Source: Nitrobacter hamburgensis X14
GTDB taxonomy: Bacteria; Pseudomonadota; Alphaproteobacteria; Rhizobiales; Xanthobacteraceae
NCBI RefSeq assembly: GCF_000013885.1
Contig: NC_007964.1
Coordinates: forward strand, 3,396,001-3,460,000
DNA length: 64,000 nt
Direction: 5' to 3'
Below the pieces are notes generated by a model, which searched no databases, was not told where the DNA came from, and saw only the letters and a program-made list of their open reading frames with translations. This document shows positions 26,814 through 35,234 of this stretch, piece after piece (the first letter of the stretch is position 1; each line of letters starts with the position of its first letter). The translations under genes were made by a program, and so were the position numbers.

Positions 26814-27908
26814 AGTATTGAACCTGAAATGCATGACGTCGCCGTCGGCGACCACATACTCCTTTCCTTCCAGCCGCAGCTTGCCGGCATCGCGCGCACC
26901 GGCCTCGCCGCCGAGCGCCGCATAATCGGCGTAAGCGATGGTTTCGGCGCGGATGAAACCTTTTTCAAAGTCGGTGTGAATGACGCCGGCCGCGGCCGGC
27001 GCCTTGGTGCCGCGGGTGATGGTCCATGCCCGCGCTTCCTTCGGGCCGACCGTGAAGTAGGTGATGAGATCGAGCAACCGGTAGCCGGCGCGGATCAGCC
27101 GGTCGAGACCCGCCTCTTCCAGCCCCAGCGTATCGAGAAAATCAGCGCGCTCCTCGCGCGACAGCGTCGCGATCTCGGATTCGATCTTCGCGGAAATCGC
27201 CACCGCGACCGCGCCTTCCTTGGTCGCATGGTCGAACACCGCCTGCGAGAAGGCGTTGCCGCCAGCCGCCGAGCCCTCCTCGACGTTGCAGACGTAGAGC
27301 ACCGGCTTTGAGGTCAGTAGTCCGAGCATGCGGAAATTGCGCTCTTCCTCAGGCTTGCGCTCCATGCCGCGCGTCGGCTTGCCCTCGCGCAACAGCTTGA
27401 GCGCACGCTCGACCAGATCGAGCTGCTCCTTGGCCTCCTTGTCGTTGCCCTTGGCCTTTTTCGAAAGGGTGTCGACACGCTTCTCGAGACTGTCGAGATC
27501 GGCCAGCATCAGCTCGGTCTCGATGGTCTCGATATCCGCGAGCGGCGCGATCTTGCCTTCGACATGGGTGATGTCGGAATCTTCAAAACAGCGCACCACA
27601 TGGGCGACCGCATCGACTTCGCGGATGTTGGCGAGAAACTGGTTGCCGAGGCCTTCACCCTTGGATGCGCCGCGCACCAGACCCGCGATGTCGACAAACG
27701 TCAGTTGCGTCGGAATGATCTGCGCCGATTTGGCGACCGCCGCGAGCTGGTCAAGGCGCGGATCCGGCACCGCCACGGCGCCGACATTGGGCTCGATGGT
27801 GCAGAACGGATAGTTCGCAGCCTGCGCCGCCGCCGTCTCCGTCAGCGCGTTGAACAGAGTCGACTTGCCGACATTGGGCAATCCGACGATACCGCACTTG
27901 AATCCCAT
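26811..27908 (-). CDS. ychF: Redox-regulated ATPase YchF (OLA1-type)
   Basis: A 365-residue Obg-family P-loop protein that prefers ATP to GTP and binds ribosomes; a stress-response regulator. Motifs: P-loop GLPNVGKSTLFNALT, switch region DIAGLVRGASKGEGLGN, VCNVEE in place of the usual NKxD, and a C-terminal TGS domain (LITYFTVGPKEARAWTI, ADGDVMHFRFNT). Full length. It sits upstream of pth and rplY in the minus direction with gaps of 152 and 15 bases, an order common in alphaproteobacteria (rplY-pth-ychF in transcription direction). Confidence 0.96.
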   Translation of the reverse strand: MGFKCGIVGLPNVGKSTLFNALTETAAAQAANYPFCTIEPNVGAVAVPDPRLDQLAAVAKSAQIIPTQLTFVDIAGLVRGASKGEGLGNQFLANIREVDAVAHVVRCFEDSDITHVEGKIAPLADIETIETELMLADLDSLEKRVDTLSKKAKGNDKEAKEQLDLVERALKLLREGKPTRGMERKPEEERNFRMLGLLTSKPVLYVCNVEEGSAAGGNAFSQAVFDHATKEGAVAVAISAKIESEIATLSREERADFLDTLGLEEAGLDRLIRAGYRLLDLITYFTVGPKEARAWTITRGTKAPAAAGVIHTDFEKGFIRAETIAYADYAALGGEAGARDAGKLRLEGKEYVVADGDVMHFRFNT

Positions 27909-28060
27909 GATTCATTTCCGATGATTGGCGCAAACTGCGCTAAAGGGCTGGATCATCATACGCGGGCTTAAGTGCGAAGCACATCTTCGTACAAGCGACC
28001 CGCGTATCCATCTTCTTTGAGGGATGGATCGTCGGATCAAATCCGGCGATGACGACGGTG

Positions 28061-28675
28061 TTACTTGCCGCCGTTGTCTCCCTTGGCGTCCTTCTCGACG
28101 AATCCCTTCGCCTGCATCGCAAGATGCACCTTGTTCTGAAACGCCGAATCCCTGGCTGTCACGAGCAGCGCCGCGTTTTCCGCCACGACATCCACCAGCG
28201 CCTCGACCCAGGGCCGCTCGCTCTTGGCGAAGTCGTTCAGCACGTGCGCATGCACCCGTTCCTTGACGCCAGGGTGACCGACGCCGAGCCGGACGCGGCG
28301 ATACTCGTTGCCGATATGCGCCGAAATCGATCGCAAGCCATTGTGTCCGGCAATGCCGCCGCCGACCTTGACGCGGACCTTGGCCGGCGGGAGCTCGATC
28401 TCGTCGTGAAACACCACGACGTCACCCTCCGTCAGCTTGAAGAATCGCGCGGCGTCCTGAACCGCGTTGCCGGACTCGTTCATGTAGGTCGCGGGCTTGA
28501 GCAGAACGACGCGCTCCTGATCGAGCGCGCCTTCGGAGGCCTCGCCCTGAAAGCGGCGGCGCCACGGTGCGAAACCGTGGCGCCGCGCGATCTCGTCCAC
28601 GACCATGAATCCGATGTTGTGTCGGTTACCCTGATACTTCGTGCCGGGATTGCCCAGTCCGACGAACAGGCGCAT
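28061..28675 (-). CDS. pth: Peptidyl-tRNA hydrolase
   Basis: Releases peptides from tRNA that has dropped off the ribosome. The protein has 204 residues. Motifs: LFVGLGNPGTKYQGNRHNIG with the catalytic histidine, LKPATYMNESGNAV, FHDEIELPPAKVRVKVGGGI and AGHNGLRSISAHIG. The C-terminus is Lys/Gly-rich (KDAKGDNGGK). It lies 15 bases downstream of rplY on the same strand, so the two are almost certainly co-transcribed. Confidence 0.96.
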   Translation of the reverse strand: MRLFVGLGNPGTKYQGNRHNIGFMVVDEIARRHGFAPWRRRFQGEASEGALDQERVVLLKPATYMNESGNAVQDAARFFKLTEGDVVVFHDEIELPPAKVRVKVGGGIAGHNGLRSISAHIGNEYRRVRLGVGHPGVKERVHAHVLNDFAKSERPWVEALVDVVAENAALLVTARDSAFQNKVHLAMQAKGFVEKDAKGDNGGK

Positions 28676-28690
28676 GACGCGGGTTGTCGC

Positions 28691-29392
28691 TTACTTCTTT
28701 TTGTCGCCACCGCCCGCGGGCGCCTTCGCGCCTGCGGCAGCCGCGCCTGCCGCGGGGGCCGCGCCAGCGGCGGGAGCCGCGGTGCCGGCCGCAGCCGCAG
28801 CGGCAGCCGCCTTGACTTCTTCCGCGTAACCTGACGGCGGCACGATGGTCACCAGCGTCATGTCCTCTCGCGCCAGCGGTTTCACACCGGGCGGCAGTTC
28901 GACGTCTGACAGATGGAGCGAGTGGCTCATTTCCAGTCCGCCGACGTCGGCCTCGATGAATTGCGGAATGTCGTCGGCCGCGCACTCGACATCGATGGCG
29001 TGGATCACGAGGTTGACGGTGCCGCCGCGCTTCACGCCCGGCGCGACATCCGCCTTCAGCAGGCGAATGGGAATGCTGACGCGGATGGTGGCGCCTTCGC
29101 CGAGCCGCAAGAAGTCCACGTGGATCGGAAAATCCTTGACCGGATCGAGATGGAAGTCGCGCGGAATCACACGATGCTTCTTGCCTTCGAGGCTGATGTC
29201 GAAGACCGTGGTCAGGAAACGGCCTGCCAGAATGCGCTGACGCAGTTCGGGTTCTTCGACCGAGATCGGCTGCGGGGGCTGGTTGTTTCCATAGATAACA
29301 CCGGGCACTCGGCCGGCGCGACGCTCTGCCCGGGCGGCCCCCTTGCCGCTCTTCGGACGCGCGGTCGCCTTCAATTCCCTGACGGTCGCCAT
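28691..29392 (-). CDS. rplY: 50S ribosomal protein L25, long CTC form
   Basis: Binds 5S rRNA in the large subunit. The protein has 233 residues: an N-terminal L25 domain (ELKATARPKSGKGAARAERR, PGVIYGN, HVDFLRL) and a C-terminal TL5/CTC domain (GVKRGGTVNLVIHAIDVECA, LPPGVKPL). The tail is a low-complexity run of alanine, glycine and proline ending GGDKKK, longer than typical. Start ATG at 29392. A hairpin followed by T-rich sequence lies 32 bases upstream in the leader. Confidence 0.95.
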   Translation of the reverse strand: MATVRELKATARPKSGKGAARAERRAGRVPGVIYGNNQPPQPISVEEPELRQRILAGRFLTTVFDISLEGKKHRVIPRDFHLDPVKDFPIHVDFLRLGEGATIRVSIPIRLLKADVAPGVKRGGTVNLVIHAIDVECAADDIPQFIEADVGGLEMSHSLHLSDVELPPGVKPLAREDMTLVTIVPPSGYAEEVKAAAAAAAAGTAAPAAGAAPAAGAAAAGAKAPAGGGDKKK

Positions 29393-29410
29393 CGATTTAG
29401 TCCTTGCTTT

Positions 29411-29439
29411 TCAAAAAGTTAAAGGCCGCAATCGCGGCC
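29411..29439 (-). terminator. Terminator-like hairpin in the rplY leader
   Basis: On the minus strand a perfect 6-base stem GGCCGC-GATT-GCGGCC (29424-29439) is followed directly by TTTAACTTTTTGA. It sits ~30 bases before the rplY start. No minus-strand gene lies upstream that needs a terminator, so it may act as an attenuator in the L25 leader. Confidence 0.45.
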
Positions 29440-29440
29440 C

Positions 29441-30114
29441 GTTGCACGTCACCGGCAAGCCTCCAGGGGTGCGGGGGCCGTGAGACGTGGCGGCGTTCTA
29501 ACCGTAAACGCCCGGAATAACAAGGAATTGGGCCGGATTTTTCTGCCACGCGAAGCTGCTGTCAGGCGCCACGGACAAACAGGCCGCTAAACGAGACACC
29601 GTCCGGAGCAGGGATCAAAACCTTCTTGACATGAGTTTCGAAAGCGATGCGATCGACCGGTCCGTCGAGAGCGAAGGGCGCAGCCATGCGGCACATCCAC
29701 CCTTCAGCCATTCGCCACCGATCGCGCCACCGGCAACCGCCGGCAGGACATCTGAATCAGAAATCATCCATCTCGGGAAATCCGATTCCATCATGTCGGA
29801 CTATGCCGGACTCGCGGCAAGCGAGTCCGGAGCGCAGGACTCGCACGACGCAAATCCGAATCCGTTTTGTTCACGGCGCGAGCCGCATCGCCATTTGATC
29901 AGTTGTGGACGACGCGCGCTTTGCCTGTGGACGGACTCCGGGCGGCGTTGCGCCGATTCCGCAAATCACATCACTTGATCCGCGCAGGACATCATTCTCA
30001 TCCGATCCGCTCACATCGGACCGCCCTGGAGATCGACGACCGCCGCGGCGTGCCAGCATTGGTGCCGTCCGATGCGTGCGTATCAACACAAGCATGAGCA
30101 AGGGTCGGGACGGC
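29441..30114. other. Long intergenic region, rplY / YbjN-like gene
   Basis: About 670 bases between two divergent genes. A 9-base perfect hairpin (GGACTCGCggcaaGCGAGTCC) lies near 29807-29830. Open frames here lack start signals and family motifs. The rplY promoter should lie in the right-hand part, but none could be assigned with confidence. No tRNA or rRNA-like sequence was seen. Confidence 0.4.
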
Positions 30115-30615
30115 ATGTCGCTCCTCGAAGGCACTATCGAATCCCAAAACAACCCGCTGACGGTGGTCGAGGACATCGCCGCCGCCAATGACTGGGCGTT
30201 CGAGCGTTCGGGCGAAGACGAGATCACCATCGTCTCGAAGGGCAACTGGACCGATTATCAGCTCACCTTCACCTGGATGAGCGAGATCGATGCGCTGCAT
30301 CTCGCTTGCGCCTTCGACATGAAGATACCAGCGGCCCGCCGCAACGAGGTCCAGCGCATCATCGCCGCGATCAACGAGCAATTGTGGATCGGGCATTTCG
30401 ACATCTGGACCCAGACCGGCATGATCATGTACCGGCAGGCGCTTGTGCTTCCCGAGGGGCTGATCGCGTCGAACGCGCAATGCGAGGCCATGCTGGCCGG
30501 TGCCATCCATGCCTGCGAGCGCTATTACCCGGCGTTGCAGTTCGTGGTCTGGGCCGGAAAGTCCGCGGCCGAGGCGATGAGCGCCGCGATGTTCGACACC
30601 GAGGGCGAGGCGTAA
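30115..30615 (+). CDS. YbjN domain-containing protein
   Basis: A 166-residue cytoplasmic protein. The sequence NPLTVVEDIAAANDWAFERS, ISKGNW-like VSKGNWTDYQLTFTWM, ALHLACAFDMKIP and QLWIGHFDIWTQTGMIMYRQ matches YbjN-type proteins of alphaproteobacteria, which adopt a chaperone-like (type III chaperone-resembling) fold. The exact role is unknown. The ATG at 30115 (MSLLEGTIE) is preferred; an in-frame ATG seven codons upstream is possible. Confidence 0.8.
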   Translation: MSLLEGTIESQNNPLTVVEDIAAANDWAFERSGEDEITIVSKGNWTDYQLTFTWMSEIDALHLACAFDMKIPAARRNEVQRIIAAINEQLWIGHFDIWTQTGMIMYRQALVLPEGLIASNAQCEAMLAGAIHACERYYPALQFVVWAGKSAAEAMSAAMFDTEGEA

Positions 30616-30734
30616 CCTCTCGCGCTACACCATCGGCGTCATGGCCGGGCTTGACCCGGCCATCCATCCTCTTGCAAATCGTTTCTGAAATGATGGATCG
30701 CCGGGGCATCTGTGCGAAGATGTGCTTCGCACTT

Positions 30735-30838
30735 TAGAGCGTTTTCGAGCGAAGTGGATACCGGTTCGCGTGAAGAAAACGCGTCAAATCAAAATCATAG
30801 AGCCCGCTTCTGATTCCATCAGAAGCGAAAAGGCTCTA
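30735..30838 (+). repeat. Dispersed palindromic repeat, short form (copy 3 of 5)
   Basis: A 104-base copy, TAGAGC to GCTCTA, nearly identical to 26561-26664. Immediately before it is another repeated motif (GCGAAGATGTGCTTCGCAC, compare 27976-27994). Lies 54 bases upstream of proC. Confidence 0.85.
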
Positions 30839-30892
30839 GCCCGGCGATAACGGGTCTTTTCGCGAACACTCTCCGACCATCAGGAGCCTGCC

Positions 30893-31729
30893 ATGACCAC
30901 CGCGCCGGACACGCAAACTCTCGCAAATATCTCCGGCACCGTCGTTCTCGCCGGTGCGGGGAAGATGGGCGGCGCGTTGCTGACCGGATGGCTCGCGCGG
31001 GGACTGAATCCGAAACGCGTCGCCGTGATCGAGCCGCACCCTTCCGACGATGTCCGCGCGCTCGCCGCGCGCGGCATCCGACTGAACCCCACGGCAAAGG
31101 AGGCCGGCACTGTCGCGGCGCTCGTCGTCGCGGTCAAACCGCAAACGTTCGGTAAAGCCGGCCCGGCGTTGCGGCCGCTGATCGGGCCGTCGACCCTGGT
31201 GGTGTCGATCATGGCGGGCACGACGATTGCCATGCTCGACGCGGTCTGCGGCGGCACCATCGTCCGCGCGATGCCCAACACGCCGGCCGCGATCGGCCGC
31301 GGCATCACCGTGGCGGTCGCCGCCAAAGGCGTGAACGAGCAGCAGCGCGCCACTGCCGACGCGCTGCTGCGCGCCACGGGGGCGGTGGAATGGATCGATG
31401 ACGAAGCGCTGATGGACGCCGTCACGGCTGTCTCGGGATCGGGACCGGCTTACGTCTTTCTGCTCGCCGAGGAGCTGGCGCGCGCCGGCGTCGCCGCGGG
31501 TCTGCCTGCGAACCTTGCGACAAAACTCGCCCGCGAGACCGTCGCCGGTTCAGGCGAACTACTGTACCGATCCGATCTCGACGCCGCGACGCTGCGCCAG
31601 AACGTCACTTCGCCCGGCGGCACCACGGCCGCAGCGCTAAGCGTGCTGATGGGCGAGCACGGCCTGAAAGAGCTGATGACGCGCGCAGTTGCCGCCGCGA
31701 CAAAGCGATCGAAGGAACTGGCGAAGTGA
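30893..31729 (+). CDS. proC: Pyrroline-5-carboxylate reductase
   Basis: Last step of proline synthesis: reduces pyrroline-5-carboxylate with NAD(P)H. The protein has 278 residues. N-terminal Rossmann fold VVLAGAGKMGGALLTGWLAR, middle RAMPNTPAAIGRGIT, and the conserved C-terminal signature AVSGSGPAYVFLLAEELAR through SPGGTTAAAL. Convergent with the E2 gene. The ornithine-type aminotransferase 5 kb downstream makes the same intermediate, so the two genes could link ornithine to proline. Confidence 0.95.
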   Translation: MTTAPDTQTLANISGTVVLAGAGKMGGALLTGWLARGLNPKRVAVIEPHPSDDVRALAARGIRLNPTAKEAGTVAALVVAVKPQTFGKAGPALRPLIGPSTLVVSIMAGTTIAMLDAVCGGTIVRAMPNTPAAIGRGITVAVAAKGVNEQQRATADALLRATGAVEWIDDEALMDAVTAVSGSGPAYVFLLAEELARAGVAAGLPANLATKLARETVAGSGELLYRSDLDAATLRQNVTSPGGTTAAALSVLMGEHGLKELMTRAVAAATKRSKELAK

Positions 31730-31832
31730 TTTCACCCTCTACTTAGCTCACGATTGAGCGTTGCTCGCTCGGCTGCCCGAACCGAACCCTCCCGAACTCA
31801 TACGAGCGGGCGTGAACTCAATCAGCCATGCT

Positions 31833-32933
31833 CTATGCGGAGCGCTCGATATCCGCCTTCAGCGCCATCAGGAAGCGCGTGGCCTCGCCCCCGGTCACCA
31901 CGCGATGGTCGAACGAAAGCGACAACGGCAGCACGCGGCGCACCGCCGGCTGGCCGTGATGCGCCACCACGCGCTGGACGATGCGTCCGGCGCCGACAAT
32001 GGCCACCTGCGGCGGCACCACAACGAGATTCGCGAAGCGGCCGCCGATCATGCCGAAATTCGACAACGTGATGGTGGCGCCGCGCAATTCCTCCGGCGGA
32101 ATTCGTCGCGCGGCCGCATCGGTGCGCAGCCGGTCGAGCCCGGCGCGCAAGTCATGTGCATCGCGCGCGGCGACGTTGCGCACGATCGGCACGATCAGGC
32201 CACCTTCGGTGTCGATCGCGATTCCGATATCGACGCGCGTGATCGGACGACGCTCGCCGGCACGGGAATCGTACCATGTATTGAGCGCGGGTTCGGCTTT
32301 GCACGCTGCTGCGATAGCCCGCATCAGGCGGATCGTGGCGTCTTCGTCCTTGCGCCACTCCTCGATGTCGGCGTCGTCCGTGACGGTGGCGGGAACGACT
32401 TCGGCGTGTGCGGCGGTCATGCGCTGCGCCATCGCGCGCCGCATTCCGCGCAGCACCTGCGCCGGTCCAGCCTCGGCGAGGCTGCGCGCGGCGCGTTCGA
32501 CATCCGCACGCGTAATGGTGTTATCGGGGCCGGTCGGCTGCACCGCGTTGAGATCGACATCGAGTTTTTGGGCGAGCGCACGGACCGCCGGCGCGGCCTG
32601 TGCCGTGCCTCGCCGCGCCGGTGCGACCTTTGGGGCCTTCGCGTCGCGTTCCTCGCTGCTCTCAAGCTGGCCGACCACCGTACCGGTGTCCCGCTCGGCG
32701 TCGGCGGCGAATTCCACCAGCGGCGCGCCGACCTTGACCAGATCGCCCTTCTCCGCGCACAGCCGCGCGATGCGTCCGCTCCACGGCGACGGCACTTCGA
32801 CCACCGCCTTGTCGGTCTCCACCGACAGCAGCGGCTGATCGGTCACAATATGGTCGCCCTCATTGACGTGCCAGGCGACGACTTCGGCCTCCTCGAGGCC
32901 CTCGCCCAGATCGGGCAATGTGAACTGCTGCAT
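31833..32933 (-). CDS. Dihydrolipoamide acyltransferase (E2) of a 2-oxoacid dehydrogenase complex
   Basis: 366 residues: one lipoyl domain with the modified lysine in LLSVETDKAVVEVPS (K42), a small E3/E1-binding domain (AQKLDVDLNAVQPTG) and a catalytic domain ending LSLSFDHRVVTGGEATRFL. The active-site histidine is present; the usual DHRxxDGA is DHRVVTGG, as in several branched-chain E2s. The ATG at 32933 gives the conserved start MQQFTLPDLGEGLEEAEVVA. An ATG at 32954 that overlaps the E1 beta stop (TGATG) would add seven residues. Third gene of an E1a-E1b-E2 operon without its own E3. Branched-chain 2-oxoacids are the most likely substrates. Confidence 0.9.
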   Translation of the reverse strand: MQQFTLPDLGEGLEEAEVVAWHVNEGDHIVTDQPLLSVETDKAVVEVPSPWSGRIARLCAEKGDLVKVGAPLVEFAADAERDTGTVVGQLESSEERDAKAPKVAPARRGTAQAAPAVRALAQKLDVDLNAVQPTGPDNTITRADVERAARSLAEAGPAQVLRGMRRAMAQRMTAAHAEVVPATVTDDADIEEWRKDEDATIRLMRAIAAACKAEPALNTWYDSRAGERRPITRVDIGIAIDTEGGLIVPIVRNVAARDAHDLRAGLDRLRTDAAARRIPPEELRGATITLSNFGMIGGRFANLVVVPPQVAIVGAGRIVQRVVAHHGQPAVRRVLPLSLSFDHRVVTGGEATRFLMALKADIERSA

Positions 32934-32953
32934 TCGCCGTCGCTCCGCTCGCA

Positions 32954-33934
32954 TCAATTGAACCGGCACGCCGCCCGACCGGCAGCAACGATGCGGCCGA
33001 CCGACGGAATGTAATGCTGTTCGAGCCGCGGGAGCGGCATCACCGTATCGTAGCCGGTGACGCGCGCAATCGGCGCCAGCAGCGACGTCAACCCGCGCTC
33101 GGCGATCAGCGCGGCGATCTCGCCGCCGAAGCCGCCGGTGCGCGCGGCTTCATGCACGATCACGCAGCGTCCGGTGTGCGCCACCGACGCGAGCACGGTG
33201 TCTTCGTCGAATGGTTTCAGCGTCGCGAGGTCGATCACCTCGGCGCTGATGCCTTCGGTATCCAGTGCGTCGGCCGCTGCCAACGTCTCGCGCACCATCG
33301 CGCCCCAGCTTATCAGGGTGACATCGCGACCCTCCCGCAGCACGAACGCGGCATCCAGCGGCAGTGCCACGCCGTCGTCATCGACCTCGCCCTTGGCCGC
33401 GCGATAGATGCGGGTCGGCTCCAGGAAAACCACGGGGTCTGGATCGCGGATCGCGGCCAGCAACAACCCGTAGGCATGTTCGGGAGACGACGGGATCACC
33501 ACGCGCAGACCGGGAATATGCGCGAGCATCGCCTCGGTGCTTTCGGAATGATGCTCGGGCGCGCGGATGCCGCCGCCATGCGGCACGCGCAAGACCATCG
33601 GGCAACTGAGCCGCCCCTGAGTGCGGTTACGCAACCGCGAAGCATGGTTCACCAGTTGATCGACACAGGGATAGATGAAGCCCATGAACTGGATCTCGCC
33701 GACCGGTTTAAGGCCCTGGCTCGCCAGGCCGACACACAGCCCGCTGATCAGAAGTTCGGCCAGAGGTGTGTCCAGCACACGCTCGGGTCCAAAACGTTGC
33801 TGCAAACCGACAGTAGCGCGGAATACGCCGCCGTTGACGCCGACATCCTCGCCGAGCACCACCACCCCGGCATCGTCGGCCATCGCGCGCGCCAGCGCCA
33901 TGTTGACGGCTTCGATCAGCGTCACTTGCGGCAT
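32954..33934 (-). CDS. 2-oxoacid dehydrogenase E1 component, beta subunit
   Basis: 326 residues with the transketolase pyrimidine-binding domain (LIEAVNMALARAMADDAGVV, LGEDVGVNGGVFRAT, DTPLAE) and the C-terminal transketolase domain (DVTLISWGAMVRETLAAADA, HEAARTGGFGGEIAALI). With the alpha subunit it decarboxylates a 2-oxoacid and loads the acyl group onto E2. The ATG at 33934 overlaps the stop of the alpha gene (TGATG), which fixes the start. The long open frame upstream lies antisense-like within the alpha gene and is ignored. Confidence 0.92.
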   Translation of the reverse strand: MPQVTLIEAVNMALARAMADDAGVVVLGEDVGVNGGVFRATVGLQQRFGPERVLDTPLAELLISGLCVGLASQGLKPVGEIQFMGFIYPCVDQLVNHASRLRNRTQGRLSCPMVLRVPHGGGIRAPEHHSESTEAMLAHIPGLRVVIPSSPEHAYGLLLAAIRDPDPVVFLEPTRIYRAAKGEVDDDGVALPLDAAFVLREGRDVTLISWGAMVRETLAAADALDTEGISAEVIDLATLKPFDEDTVLASVAHTGRCVIVHEAARTGGFGGEIAALIAERGLTSLLAPIARVTGYDTVMPLPRLEQHYIPSVGRIVAAGRAACRFN

Positions 33935-35025
33935 CAGTGGTTCTCCTCGACGTCGCGGCGCTGCGCGGCATAGACCGGCGGCAGCGTGGCGTAGAGATGA
34001 TCGAACATGGTCTCGGGCGCGCGCGGCCCGGTCGCCAGATAACGCTCGACCGCCGCCGCGATCCGCGTTTGGCATTCGGCGACGAGTTGCTCCTCTTTCG
34101 CCTTGTCCCAGGCGTTGCGGCCGACGAGATAAGCGCGCAGCCGCCCGATCGGCTCATCCTTCCATCGCGCCTGCACCTCCTCAGGCGGACGATAGCGCGC
34201 AGCGTCGTCGGCCGTGGTGTGATCGCCGAGCCGATAGGTCACCGCCTCGATCAGGCGCGGACCGCGGCCGTCGCGCGCGGCCGCGATGGCCTCAGTCGCG
34301 GCAGCGTGCATCGCGACTGCGTCGTTGCCGTCCACCTGCTCGCCGATGAAGCCGGCCGCGATCGCCTTTTGCGCCAAGGTCTCGGAGGCCGTCTGCAAGC
34401 GCAACGGCACGGAAATGGCCCACTGATTGTTGGTAATGACGAACACCACCGGCAGCTTGTGCACGCCGGCGAAATTCATCGCTTCAAACACGTCGCCTTT
34501 CGAGGTCGCGCCGTCGCCGAACAGGCACACCGCCACGCGCGGTTCGCGGCGCAGCTTGAACGCATAGGCGACGCCGGCGGCATGGGGCGCCTGCGAGCCG
34601 ACGGGGACGCAGCACGGGAAATCGTGGACCGGCCCGGAGGAATGGTTGCCGCGCTCGTCGCCACCCCAGAACAGCAGGATTTCCTCGAGCTTGACCCCGC
34701 GCCAGATCATCGCCGCGTTGTCACGATAAGACGGCAGCAGCACGTCTTCGTCGCGCATCGCGCTGGCGACACCGACCGCGACCGCTTCCTGGCCGAGCGA
34801 CACCGCATACGTCCCGAGCCGCCCGGTGCGCTGCAACGCCACCGCCTTCAGGTCGAAGGCGCGCACCAGCACCATGGCGCGGTAAAGCGAAACCAGCAGA
34901 CCAATGTCGGAAGCAAAGGCAGGGGGCGGCCGGGTGATCGCGCCATCCGGCGCGAGGTAGTTGCGGTATCGAACCTCGAAGCGCGCGATTACCGGAAGCT
35001 GATTGTCCGGCCAGTTCTTGGTCAT
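33934..35025 (-). CDS. 2-oxoacid dehydrogenase E1 component, alpha subunit
   Basis: 363 residues. The thiamine diphosphate motif runs GDGATSKGDVFEAMNFAG through FVITNNQWAIS. Other marks: LGTYAVSLGQEAVAVGVASA, LPSYRDNAAMIWRG and YRLGDHTTADDAARYRPPEE (phosphorylation-loop region of branched-chain E1a). These features favour a branched-chain 2-oxoacid dehydrogenase over pyruvate dehydrogenase. Start ATG at 35025 with GGGAGG eight bases upstream. First gene of the operon, divergent from the aldehyde dehydrogenase gene; both promoters lie in 35026-35234. Confidence 0.92.
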   Translation of the reverse strand: MTKNWPDNQLPVIARFEVRYRNYLAPDGAITRPPPAFASDIGLLVSLYRAMVLVRAFDLKAVALQRTGRLGTYAVSLGQEAVAVGVASAMRDEDVLLPSYRDNAAMIWRGVKLEEILLFWGGDERGNHSSGPVHDFPCCVPVGSQAPHAAGVAYAFKLRREPRVAVCLFGDGATSKGDVFEAMNFAGVHKLPVVFVITNNQWAISVPLRLQTASETLAQKAIAAGFIGEQVDGNDAVAMHAAATEAIAAARDGRGPRLIEAVTYRLGDHTTADDAARYRPPEEVQARWKDEPIGRLRAYLVGRNAWDKAKEEQLVAECQTRIAAAVERYLATGPRAPETMFDHLYATLPPVYAAQRRDVEENH

Positions 35026-35234
35026 CCGGTTGCCTCCCAAGACCGTGGACGCTCCCTACTCAACCAAATAGTGTGCCTTCGGTTCAACGCCACGGCACAG
35101 TTTCGTGAAGTGCGCCGTGCCACGCGCCGCAGCATACCGCCGGAACGATCGGATGGCCTGAAGAATTGCTTTGAAATACCGCAACATGCGCCGTTTGCCA
35201 CCGGTCGATTGACAACGCAGAAGAAAGTCCCGTC

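Noticed and set aside
29441..30114. tRNA or small RNA gene in the long gap before the YbjN-like gene
   Set aside because: No cloverleaf-like sequence or GTTCRANNC-type T-loop found; only one plain hairpin is visible.
31761..33014. 417-codon plus-strand frame over the E2 gene, and similar long frames over E1 and the aminotransferase (36743-38029)
   Set aside because: Antisense to genes with full catalytic motifs; no homology or start signals.
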